Positions 1 to 10,323 of a stretch of DNA of 64,000 nt are shown in pieces. This DNA comes from Luzula sylvatica (taxonomy: Eukaryota; Streptophyta; Magnoliopsida; Poales; Juncaceae). The stretch covers positions 30,046,527-30,110,526 of the forward strand of contig OX326959.1 of assembly GCA_946800325.1 (NCBI GenBank). Reading direction: 5' to 3'. Position 1 is the stretch's first letter. Each line of letters begins with the position of its first letter. A program made the position numbers and the translations under genes. The notes under the pieces were generated by a model that made no database searches, was not told where the DNA came from, and saw nothing but the letters and a program-made list of their open reading frames with translations.

Positions 1-1590
1 TATATGTATAATACGCTTGGAGCTTTGCCTTTAATTTAATTTATTTAAAATTCTTGATGATACATGACAAGGACAAATATAAGATGAATGGAGAATCATA
101 GTTTGTTCATAAAGCAGTAAATATGCTTCGATTGCTCCAAACACAAATTTAGGTACAACCAAAAACATAACATTACAGGCCAACAATCTAATATATATAA
201 TAAAGAAAATACTCAAGGTGAAATTAAGTCTAATTAGATTTCAAGTTGAAAAATTCGTTCTCATTCAACCAACATTGGTTTCGGCTGGCTCCTTATTTTA
301 TAATTATAGCCCAAATAAAGGGGGCATGTGGGATCGATCTGATGGATTATTTTATAATAGAGAAAAGATGAGTGTTTTATAGATTCTCTATCCATATTAC
401 AAATTTACAAAGGGGGCATGTGGGGTCAATCTGATGGATTCTTTTTTATTGAGATATTTTTTCGTTGGGATTCCACGGTGGCACATTTTCCATGCAAATA
501 GTTTAATTTTGGAGAGTATAATCTTAAATTGCCAGGGAATTTCCCAAATTTTCCCCTGATTGCATCGTCTCTGTGACCTTTGAATTGTGCGTTGTCCGTT
601 GCTCTTGCCTTGCTCATGGGGAATTGTAGGTTTGTTTTATATTTATGGTATCTTGTGCTGATTTGGTCCATATCAGTTGATCTTCGCAATTATGATAAAA
701 AGAGAGGTTGAATTGCACTTGTGCAATTTGCAAGATTTCAGAGTGGTTAATATGATTAACGACTAGGATTGTCGTAAGGAACATTTGATTTGACTATTTT
801 ATTACAATTTGGCATAAATAATATGATTATAAATGGACTTATATATTATGTAGGAAATACTATCTCCATAAAAAATTTGGTGTCAATAATTTATTTATCA
901 CAAATAAAAAGTCTTTTGGACTGATATATCAAACCTTTTTAATAAATTTGATGTCAATGATTTGTTTCTCACCGTACAAAATTAAAGGCCTTGAATAATA
1001 TTATGGCCTTAACATATAATAAAAGAAGCTTGCAAAAGCATACAAAAATTCTGGTTTGAAGCAATGTATGGGCTAAAAAAATTGAGATCAAGACCTCACG
1101 AGATATTTTTGAACTCTCACAACAAGTTATAGAGCCAATGTTATACTCAACCCAAAATTACAAAACAACACTTGTTATATCATTTCTCAACTCAATATAT
1201 CGTTTTACAAGAAAAAGAAAACCCAGTAAAATTAATTATGAGTAAGGTACTACTAAACTTAAGACTCATCCGATACAAATGTGAAAAAATAAATGACAAA
1301 TTCATTGGCAGAAATTTTTAGATGAACAAAATATACAATTTTGATACCACGACGAATTACAATGTCATTGGAGGAAATCGAGTACTCAAATAAGGTGGTG
1401 GTTGAACTTTGTTTGAGGAGATTTAAATTATGATGATTTATATTCGAGTACTTAAAATGTCAATTATGATGATTTAAGTCCATCCATCTTTTATATGTCC
1501 TTGTCATTTATCATCAGCATAACAAAATGATATAATTAAATTTATTTTGGAAACATTTTAATTTTTAACCCAAGTTAAAGCAGAATTATA
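1..1590. other. AT-rich intergenic sequence, no gene seen
   Basis: No convincing coding region. The only structure I noticed is a 30-bp direct repeat (319-348 and 411-440, sharing the core GGGGGCATGTGGG and CTGATGGATT) spaced 92 bp apart. The small open frames here have no recognisable domain. Confidence 0.6.
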
Positions 1591-1697
1591 ATTTTGAACC
1601 CTCTCTCTCCTGTCGAGCACAAACCGATGCTTCTCTCTCTTGTAGGCAAAAAGGTATGCTTCATTTCCAACATGAACTATCCTTTTTCAAAAGAGTG

Positions 1698-2834
1698 GCC
1701 CGACCCCCGACCCCCCCCCCCCCCGGGCCAGGCCCCGCTTGGCCCCGACCCCCCCCCCCCCGGGCCAGGCCCCGCTTGGCCCCGACCCCCCCCCCCCGGG
1801 CCAGGCCCCGCTTGGCCCCGACCCCCCCCCCCCGGGCCAGGCCCCGCTTGGCCCCGACCCCCCCCCCCCGGGCCAGGCCCCGCTTGGCCCCGACCCCCCC
1901 CCCCCCCGGGCCAGGCCCCGCTTGGCCCCGACCCCCCCCCCCCCGGGCCAGGCCCCGGTTGGCCCCGACCCCCCCCCCCCCCCGGGCCAGGCCCCGGTTG
2001 GCCCCGACCCCCCCCCCCGGGCCAGGCCCCGGTTGGCCCCGACCCCCCCCCCCCCCGGTTGGCCCCGACCCCCCCCCCCCCGGTTGGCCCCGACCCCCCC
2101 CCCCCCCGGTTGGCCCCGACCCCCCCCCCCCCGGTTGGCCCCGACCCCCCCCCCCCCGGGTTGGGCCCGACCCCCCCCCCCCGGGTTGGGCCAGGCCCCC
2201 CCCCCCCGGGTCGGGCCAGGCCCCGCTTGGGCCCGACCCCCCCCCCCCGGGTCGGGCCAGGCCCCGCTTGGGCCCGACCCCCCCCCCCCCGGGCCGGACC
2301 AGGTGGGCCCGGCCCCGCTTGACCCCCCCCCCCCCCCGGGCCCGGCCCCGCTTGACCCCCCCCCCCCCCCCCCGGGCCAGGCCCCGCTTGACCCCCCCCC
2401 CCCCCCGGGCCAGGCCCCGCTTGGGCCCGACCCCCCCCCCCGGGCCAGGCCCCGCTTGGGCCCGACCCCCCCCCCCCCCGGGCCAGGCCCCGCTTGGGCC
2501 CGACCCCCCCCCCCCCCCGGGCCAGGCCCCGCTTGGGCCCGACCCCCCCCCCCCCCCCCCGGGCCAGGCCCCGCTTGGGCCCGACCCCCCCCCCCCCCCC
2601 CCCCCCCCGGGCCAGGCCCCGCTTGGGCCCGACCCCCCCCCCCCCCCCCCCCCCCCGGGCCAGGCCCCGCTTGGGCCCGACCCCCCCCCCCGGGCCAGGC
2701 CCGCTTGGGCCCGACCCTCGGGCCATGCCCCGCTTGGGCCCGACCCTCGGGCCATGCCCCGCTTGGGCCCGACCCCTCTCCCCCCGGGCCTAATTGGGCC
2801 GGACCCCCCCCCCCCCCCCCCCCCCCTCCTCTTG
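1698..2834. repeat. GC-rich minisatellite, C-run/GGGCCAGGCCCCGCTTGG units
   Basis: More than 30 tandem units of about 30-36 bp. Each has a run of 7-20 C followed by CGGGCCAGGCCCCGCTTGG and CCCGACC. Variants shift along the array: GCTTGGCCCC in the left part, GGTTGGCCCC in the middle, GCTTGGGCCC to the right, with C-runs longest near 2590-2660. The array is strongly strand-asymmetric (C on +, G on -). It creates proline-rich open frames on + and glycine-rich ones on -, which are repeat artefacts. Related arrays lie at 27927-28365 and 46080-46430. Confidence 0.95.
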
Positions 2835-2990
2835 GGCCCCCTCCTCTCTCTCACGCACACACATACACACATCACACAAATCACACATCACACACATCAC
2901 ACACACACATCACACACACACATCACACACACACATTACACACATTCACTTAGACACACACACAGACAAAACAAAATTACATTACACATA
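2835..2990. repeat. CT then CA microsatellite beside the minisatellite
   Basis: A short CT stretch (about 2830-2850) passes into CACA/CACAT repeats to about 2970. The same order (minisatellite, CT, CA, then a shared single-copy flank) recurs inverted at 45960-46080. Confidence 0.9.
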
Positions 2991-3449
2991 CACACACATA
3001 TTATGTTTATGCTGAGCATCCTATTCTCTGACTTTAGAAGCTTGCTTCCTTGGCACCTCCACTGATTGATAAATTTTCAATATTCAGATCCAGAAAATTA
3101 AACAATCGAGATCTGAACTTCACTCCATTTCTCTAAATGCGCACATGACTACAAATTCAAATTTGAAATTAGGTTATAAATTTAATACAAACTTAATCAA
3201 TTTTAAATATAGTAATAATCATGTGAATGAACTTACTGATACGGCAACATCTTGTATCAGATAAAATGCCCTAATAAAACTAGCTTTTTTTCCATTTCCT
3301 TAGATTTGAAAATGCTCTATCAAATTAACTCTCTGAACTGATTTTGCCTGTGTTGCCTCTAATAAAAAAATTCAATGAAGTAAAAATTAGGCTTCATTGC
3401 TATCAATAAAAATTATAGAAAGCAAAACTATATTCTGGTTCAAAAAGCA

Positions 3450-4020
3450 AAACGAAGAAGAAATTGCAAAAAGACTCTTCATTAGGTTCAAAACTCAAAA
3501 TTGCAAAACAGCCTTCCCTAAGTTCAAAATTCGAAACTGTTTCAGGTCATAACTCATAATCAAATTGCAACAAGACCCTTCATTAACAGTAAAATTTAAA
3601 ATTGCTTAGACCAAGTCATAAAATTCAAAATCCAAAAGAATAAAAGGAGAGTTTGCCAAACAACCCTCAGTAAGTGTAAAATAAAAATTCGAAACTGTTT
3701 CAGCCTTTCAGGTCATAATCAGATCCATTAAGTTCAAAAGGCAGAAGAAACGAAGAAGAACTTGCAACAAGACTACCAGTAAAATTTGAAATTGTTTAGA
3801 CCCAGTCATAAAATTCAAAATGCAAAAGAATAAAAGGAGAAACTGCAAAACTACCTTCATTAAGTGAAAAATTCGAAACCATTTCAGATAAAAGATCCAT
3901 CCATAAAACTCAAAAACTAAAAGAATCGAAGGAGAAATTGCAAAATACCCTTCACAAGTCTAATATATTTGAAACCAAAAAAGAAGGGAAAGAGAAATTG
4001 CAAAATTATCCTTCATAATT
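3450..4020. repeat. Degenerate A-rich tandem repeat, unit about 190 bp
   Basis: Phrases recur in the same order. AAATTGCAAAA-type sequence occurs near 3462, 3653, 3839, 3932 and 3993; GAAACTGTTTCAG near 3534, 3690 and 3876; and a CATAAAATTCAAAA block near 3618 and 3805. The inverted counterpart at 45690-45800 has only about one unit, so the array expanded in this arm or contracted in the other. Confidence 0.7.
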
Positions 4021-4039
4021 CTAAAATTGAACAGCAAAC

Positions 4040-4122
4040 CTCTCCGAGTACACGATTCAATGGCAAGGCTGTGAGAAGCCATGTGTAAGATTTGATTTTT
4101 TTTCATCTGGTAACTCGAGTTG
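4040..4122 (-). pseudogene. Decayed exon-like block, homologous to 45583-45664
   Basis: On the minus strand a TGTTTTGTAG acceptor-like end is followed by about 83 bases matching the open exon-like block at 45583-45664, and then GAGAGGT. The reading MASHSLAIESCTRR is preserved, but two extra A bases in an A-run (about 4101-4108) break the frame relative to the other copy. I do not recognise the gene. Conservation of this short stretch between two otherwise diverged copies is the reason for calling it coding-derived. It could instead be repeat sequence that happens to stay open. Confidence 0.4.
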
Positions 4123-4391
4123 CTACAAAACAATCAGGATCTTCTTGTTCATGAGCCCCGTTTTTGGTCTTCTGTGCATACAAAAGAAACAAAAAATCAT
4201 GAAGTGTTCTTAGTAAAAAAGAAGAATTGAATCTGAAGATACTATCAAAGCAAGGTGTTTAAACATTAAACGAATGGAGATCGACCTCAAAGGTACTTTT
4301 TGATGGTCCAGGGGAGAAGGATAGGTGGTTGTGTCGATATTGTATCTTCTTTGTCGACTCCAGCAAATCTCGAAGGACCTCAAAGGTACTA

Positions 4392-4395
<4 letters not shown>

Positions 4396-4433
<38 letters not shown>

Positions 4434-4545
4434 TGGTAAGAAGAATGAGGAGAGGGATTGGGAGAGAACTGGTAAGAAGAATGAGGAGAGGGATTGGGAG
4501 AGAACTGGTAAGAAGAATGAGGAGAGGGATTGGGAGAGAATATAA
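4396..4545. repeat. GA microsatellite followed by three 36-bp tandem units
   Basis: An uninterrupted AG/GA run (about 4396-4430) is followed by three nearly perfect copies of a 36-bp unit beginning ACTGGTAAGAAGAATGAGGA. The unit ends in GGGAGAGA, so it probably grew from the microsatellite edge. Confidence 0.9.
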
Positions 4546-4599
4546 GGAGGAGCGTCAGATCCAACGTTCGGATTCTGACACCACGATATGACCGTTGCA

Positions 4600-5490
4600 G
4601 CATAACTTAGGATCTTCTGTGGTTCTGTTTATATAATTATTTGTGTAGCTAGAGGACATACATGTATTGTAATGGTGTGGTTAAATTAATGAATTACAAT
4701 TTACACATTACCACATGTTCTTATATCTTTAAAATATATGTTTATAAACATGAAATTACAATTTACACATTACCATCAACTTCGAGGTATTAATGTTAAA
4801 TTTGATATTTACAAGAGTATATATGAACTTTCAAATTTGCACTTTTGTTTAGAATGGCAAAGTAGATGTTTTATGTGTTTGGAAGGGCAAATTTGATATT
4901 TCCAGTTTTGAAGGGTACATACAAAATTTCCCCATTTCATTAATCATGGTGATTGACTGTTTCTTGCTAGGAAAGGCTAAGTATGTTTGATAGCTTTTTA
5001 TTTCTTCTAAAAATATGAATTTTTTGTTCGCTGTTTCTTTTTAGTAGGATAAATTTGGTATTTTTTACTTTTTGAAGGGTATATATGAAACCTTCCACAT
5101 TTCATTAATTGCAGGGATCAATTATAATTTATTTCTTGTTTGGGGCTTGGCTTCTTCTGCAAGGCACGACAATTTTGGACGAGCCGGATTAATGACTCTT
5201 TTCTTTTTGCATTTCGTCTTGTTCTGGTCATTCTGATACCGAGAATATTCGTTCCAACGGTTGCACGGTTTTTGATGCGAAAATATTGAGTAATACTGAT
5301 TTGCACGATTTTTTAATTAACCAAAATCTTGAAATATCGATCCTCCACATATTATGTACAGTACTAAAAAACAATATTTTTAACAAGAAATTTTCATATT
5401 ATTCTTTTTTCCAATATCCCTAACCTTAATTTTTTAGTGGGCTTTTGTTTTTTTAGTTCATCATGGATAGGAAGAGAAGGAGACGGAGTA
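4600..5490. other. AT-rich intergenic sequence with AAATTTGATATTT phrases
   Basis: No gene recognised. Around 4795-4930 and 5045-5100 are phrases of the type AAATTTGATATTT followed by GAAGGGTATATATGAA. They recur at 12590-12770, 46840-46915 and, inverted, at 11225-11310, so they mark a dispersed repeat family. Confidence 0.5.
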
Positions 5491-5491
5491 T

Positions 5492-6701
5492 TACATGTCA
5501 ATTCTTTATTGGTTCAAATTTGTGGGGCCCATAAAAATAACAGAATGTCACGTGTTCCCTTGTATGAGTTTGAAAAGTAACAAATATTCCTTCATATAAA
5601 TCATGGTTATTTTTCATACAAGTCCCTCATATTTATCATTTTGCATTGCTCATAGTAAATAAATTTAAATAGAGAAGATGCTTATTATAAAAATCTAATT
5701 GTAGAAATAATGATACTTATAATCAAAATATAATATACGTCTACTTAAAAATCAAACATATAATAAAAAACGATCCATTTCTAATTATAAGTAATAATAG
5801 TTTAATATAAAAACGATCCATTTCTAACATATGATAAAGTTTCTATAATAACGAATTTTAAATATATTTCGTCAAATATGTAATGTTTAACATATTATAA
5901 AATAATAAGTATGTAACTATTAGTACTTATATGTGTTACCATTTTATTTGATTTTAAATTTAAATTTCTTATTATATTTTTAAGTATACAAATATTTTAG
6001 GTTAGGGATATTTAAAAAAGAATCCGTCCTTGGACATTAAATTTTTTTGACCAAAATACCAAATCATTTTCATATTTAATATTAAAAAAATAATAAATAT
6101 TTTTTAACATATAAAAATTTCAAAAAATAATTATTATGTGCTATATATATTTTTAAAATTTGATTTATTAATTTTTTTATGAAAAACTAACATCAAAGAA
6201 TAATAAAATCAAGAATAATATTAAAATAAATACCTTCAAAACTTTTTTAATTATTACATATGAAAATAGAAGGGTATTTTTGTCCCAAAAATATTTAACA
6301 TCAACCAAAATTAATTTTAACCACTATTAATGGTATTTGAAAACAAAAATTTGATCATATGGATTTTTGGAGTATACAAAATGTGAGGATTTTTGTAAGA
6401 TATCCAAAAAAAATAGTGGTTTTTCTGAAATTTCCCTATTATTTTATTTTAATTATAAGTGTCATCATTTTTACAATTAAATTTTTTAAATAAGCATCTT
6501 ATATTTAAATTTATTTACTAACAATATTGTAAATGATAAATGTCAGGGATTTGTATGAAAAATAAGCATGATTTATATGAAGGAATGCAAAATATGTTAC
6601 TTTCCAAACTCATATAACCGAACACTGACCATTTCGTGAATTATTATTTTTCGGCTAATGGACCCCACAAATATAAACCAATAAATAGATGACATGTCAT
6701 G
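5492..6701. mobile_element. Putative TIR element with long (about 230-bp) inverted ends
   Basis: Bases about 5492-5725 match the reverse complement of about 6435-6701. Shared blocks include the ACATGTCA end, TTTGTGGGG, TCCTTCATATAAATCATG and TTTTTCATACAA. The layout (long inverted arms, AT-rich centre, no coding) fits a non-autonomous Mutator-like or foldback element of about 1.2 kb. I could not find a clean target-site duplication, so the ends are approximate. Confidence 0.6.
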
Positions 6702-7106
6702 GCTTCATAAAAGGTTTTATTTTAAGAACAACAAAGAAAACGCACTCAGAAGAGTTAGATCATAAATGGAGCGGCAAGAAAAGAGCACGAGGAGGATATC
6801 AAAATTTCAAAAAAAATCTATTTTTTCAATGTACATTAAAATACCTTGCAAATCTGACCCGTTAGATTGATTTCTAATTGAGAAATCTTGGTGGTCAATC
6901 CGGTCAACTCTATTGCAATAAAAATTGGAGTAATTTCAAATAGAGTTAGTTAACACAATTGATGAGCCATGAATTAATTAATTATTCTAGAATGTGATTA
7001 GTTCTAGATACAACCAAAAATAGGGAGTACCTAGCTAGTGTATAAATAGATAGGAATAATATTAAGTTTTACATAATTACAATTATGAGTTTTTTGTAAG
7101 CAACAA
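6702..7106. other. Intergenic sequence, no feature seen
   Basis: AT-rich sequence between two TIR elements, with no recognisable coding or repeat structure. Confidence 0.5.
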
Positions 7107-7114
7107 CAAAATTA

Positions 7115-7550
7115 GGACGGCGTTATTACAAGGATTAACATAACTAAATTGAGAGCAATTTCAATTTTTTTAATCAAATGACCATTACACTTCAATTTCT
7201 GGTGATTGATATTTATTATATTTATATAATATTATGTATAGCTTTCATTAATAATACAAGAATATTTTTCCTAATATTATAAAAAAACCAAATCTAACCA
7301 GTATATATTATTTTCATATTTGAATATATATGACATGCTACAATTTAATTATTTTTTATGATGAAAAAAAAAATAAGAATAAAAATATATTTTATATATG
7401 CAAGATTTTATTTGTATGACTTACTAATAAATAAATGTAAGAAATATTAATCATCAATTCATCATTAATAGGAATATAACGGTCACTTGATAAAATAAAA
7501 TTAAAATTGCTCTCAATTTAGTTATGTTAGTTTTTGCAATACCACCACCC
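7115..7550. mobile_element. Mutator-like MITE, 436 bp, 8-bp target duplication
   Basis: Inverted ends of about 60 bp share the block ACATAACTAAATTGAGAGCA (left about 7139-7160, right reverse complement about 7505-7527). They are flanked by the direct repeat CAAAATTA at 7107-7114 and 7551-7558. Long TIRs with an 8-9-bp duplication fit a Mutator-derived MITE; hAT is possible but usually has shorter TIRs. There is no coding capacity. The left breakpoint of the large duplication (7263) falls inside it, so copy B has only its right part (49646-49933). Confidence 0.85.
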
Positions 7551-7558
7551 CAAAATTA

Positions 7559-9379
7559 AGTATGAATGTAATTTGATTTTGTTTATAAATTTTGATTCAA
7601 AATAAAATAAAATAGTTTGATGGACATAAATATACTATGAGCAATACTTCAATATACCAAAAAGTTGAGTTTTATTTTGTGAATTCAATCCGAGCCATAC
7701 AATCGTGCGAGGGTATTTTGGGAATAAACATGATATTCAATGAACAAAAGAAAAAGATTGATTACAGTTTTCACTCTTACCTACTTTAATTTGGAAATAC
7801 AACCAATTATGATGTATTGGAATGTTGATGTTAGTCCAATAAGACTAGTAGACAAGATATATTTTCTTTTCTAAAATTCAATGTTAAGTCTAATAAGACA
7901 TTAAGATAAGGCAATATGATAATTATCGGCTTTTCCAACTTATATAAAAATATATTGGCATTCAATGTTGATGCGAACACAAATTTTAACCGATTTTAAA
8001 CCGGACCATATAAAATAAAAACCACATACAATATACTTACATTATTTATAATGTGATTGTTTTAATATTTTCTCATTTTAAAATCAAATGGGCACATTAG
8101 ATTAAAATTGAAAAATGAGACATAATTCGGTTGGTTCGTTTTAATTGGTTTTTAAAATGCTAAAACCGAACCAATCCGAATAAATCGAAAAATATCATTT
8201 TAACAATCCAAACCAAATATAATAATAGAAATATTAAAATTATATAAATTTAAAATATAAATGTCTTTATTTTCTGTGAATTAGTATTAATATGAAATAT
8301 AGATGATTTTTTTGTCCAAAAAGAAATAATATAATCCAATGTTAAATTAATTAAGTGAAAATAACGTCTTGTTTAGAGAAATTGTTTAATATTAAAAAAT
8401 GTCAGGGTTTTCACTATTTTCAGAAAAAATAAGACTTATTTCTATATTATAGGCTTTATAATACAAATATTTTATTAAAAGAATTATAATTTAAATCTAA
8501 CTGAGAAGTGCCAATGATCTCCAATAATTGTTGATAGTATTTATTTATTTTACTTTTGAATATTATTTACAAGTATGATAAATTGATAATGTATGGTATG
8601 GCACGTTGAAAATTTATATTTATATCTAAGTTTCAATTAACCTGGCAATTCGAGAATCTCGAGATTGAGGCAGAGCCGCAGAAGTAATTGTTGCAACTTG
8701 CAAATGAATCCTCTCCATTTTCAGTCCTCATCTCATAGTATATTTATTTTGTACAAATGGAGAGGAGTTCAAACACCTTTAAATGCCCACTTTGAATGTG
8801 CAGTTTTTAATTAACATAAAATTACATATCTACCCTCCCTCAGTTAAATACATGGGACATGGGCGACCGGTTAAAGAATTTGTGAAAAATTACATGTTGA
8901 ACTCAATTTTCAAGATTTACAAAGTTAATAATAACCGTATATTTTAAAGTTTGGACGGATAAAAAATAATTGGTGTATCGAAGCATTTCTCACTATACTA
9001 TAGTCTGTAGAAAAATATGGAGGTTCCTGATTCTTGAAAATTCGCTTGATGCACACCAGAAAAAATCAAATTAAACTTTGAAAATAGAAAGAAGATAATA
9101 TGGAAATAATCTTATTTTAATATATTTTTTATAATACCCATACATTTGAATTTGGGAAAAAGGATCTTTACTTGGATGTTTCCAATTTACGTTGATCTGC
9201 AAATTTGGCAACAAAATTAAGAACACATACTTGTAAGAAAATAAATTTGGCAACAAAATTAAGAAACATACTTGTAAGAAAATAAATTTGGCAAAACTCA
9301 AACAATTAAAGATTTAAAAAAAAAACAAATGAATGAAATTAGTCCAGGTTTTCTCGTACCATTTGTCAAGATGAGCATC
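7559..9379. other. Duplicated intergenic sequence, no gene seen
   Basis: AT-rich, and repeated at 49942-51789. A short stretch at 7980-8185 has ACCGATTTTAAACCGG and GGTTGGTTCG phrases of the kind common in plant repeats. The 76-codon minus-strand frame at 9071-9301 is low-complexity and contains an internal duplication of about 40 bases. I do not regard it as a gene. Confidence 0.5.
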
Positions 9380-9387
9380 GATACAAC

Positions 9388-10315
9388 CAAGCCCGGCTCC
9401 ATGGGATAGGCCATATAGACTAATGTCTAAGGTCCTTCAAAAATGAAGGTCATTTATTTTAGATAGTTCCTATATTATTAGATATTCATATTGACAAAGT
9501 AAAAATCTTGCCAAACTAAATATTTACTATTTAAAAATATAAAAACCCACCCAAAAAATTATCATCCTCAATATAAAATCATATAAAATCATATTCTGCG
9601 AGCAATCTCAAATGGCTAAATGCACTTTTTTTTATGATAAATAGAGAAGACTCGTGTATTTCAAATGGCCAATTGACTCGATAGAATATTTAAGGCACAT
9701 TTTTTTATGCCAATAAAAATGGAATTCATAATTCTTAACAATATATGTTTTGTTTTGTATTTAAGACTCAACTAACTAGATCACGAACTCATTGACACGA
9801 CTAAATGTACTCTTTAAAAAAATTATTTCTCTAATAAGAAAATATATTTTTTCTTAAAACTTTATAGCTTCTTTTTTATTAAAACGAACATTTATTTATG
9901 ATTTTTTTGCATGGACAAAAAATAAATCAATCAAGTTTATCTTTCTGATCAGCAAAGTACATCTCAGTTCAGTTTCTATTTTTTCTAATTTTATAATTTA
10001 TAGTGACATAAACACCTATTTGTTCTTGCTATTGTAGTCTATTTATTTTTTTATTAATGTTCATAAAACGCTTATAGTTTATACAAAGTGTGTCAATTTA
10101 TTGGTATGGTTTTTAAAATAATACCCATATATTTTATTTTTATTTTTTTCACTCCATTATATCGATAGATGGTCAAATACTTTATTTATCTTTTTTTTTT
10201 ATATTCACGAAATCAGCTTAGCATAGATTAAAAAAAAAACCAAAATAGACAATTTATTTTGTTAAAAGTTATCATTTAACTGTCGAGAGCCTCAAAATAC
10301 ATTGAGCCGTCCTTG
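9388..10315. mobile_element. Non-autonomous hAT element, 928 bp, 8-bp target duplication
   Basis: The ends are CAAGCCCGGCTCCATG and, reverse-complemented, CAAGGACGGCTCAATG. They are imperfect TIRs of about 16 bp bounded by the direct repeat GATACAAC at 9380-9387 and 10316-10323. An 8-bp duplication with short TIRs is the hAT signature. The interior is AT-rich without a transposase frame. A second copy of the right end lies at 10401-10423. The element is also present in copy B. Confidence 0.88.
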
Positions 10316-10323
10316 GATACAAC

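Larger units (their letters stand above)
2826..5285 (+). repeat. Left arm of an inverted low-copy repeat
   Basis: Blocks of this stretch reappear in reverse complement at 45148-46085. They are the CA tract and its flank (2990-3110 against 45840-45990), the part around 3360-3430 against 45760-45820, the exon-like block 4040-4122 against 45583-45664, and 5258-5284 against 45149-45172. The order is preserved, so this is one diverged inverted duplication about 41 kb apart. The left arm is longer, mainly because of the A-rich tandem repeats at 3450-4020. The identity of the repeat is unknown. Confidence 0.75.

Noticed and set aside
1594..3065. Proline-rich open frames of 242-469 codons (and glycine-rich ones on the minus strand)
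   Set aside because: They are translations of the GC-rich minisatellite. All frames are open on both strands because the unit lacks stop codons, and there is no non-repeat domain.
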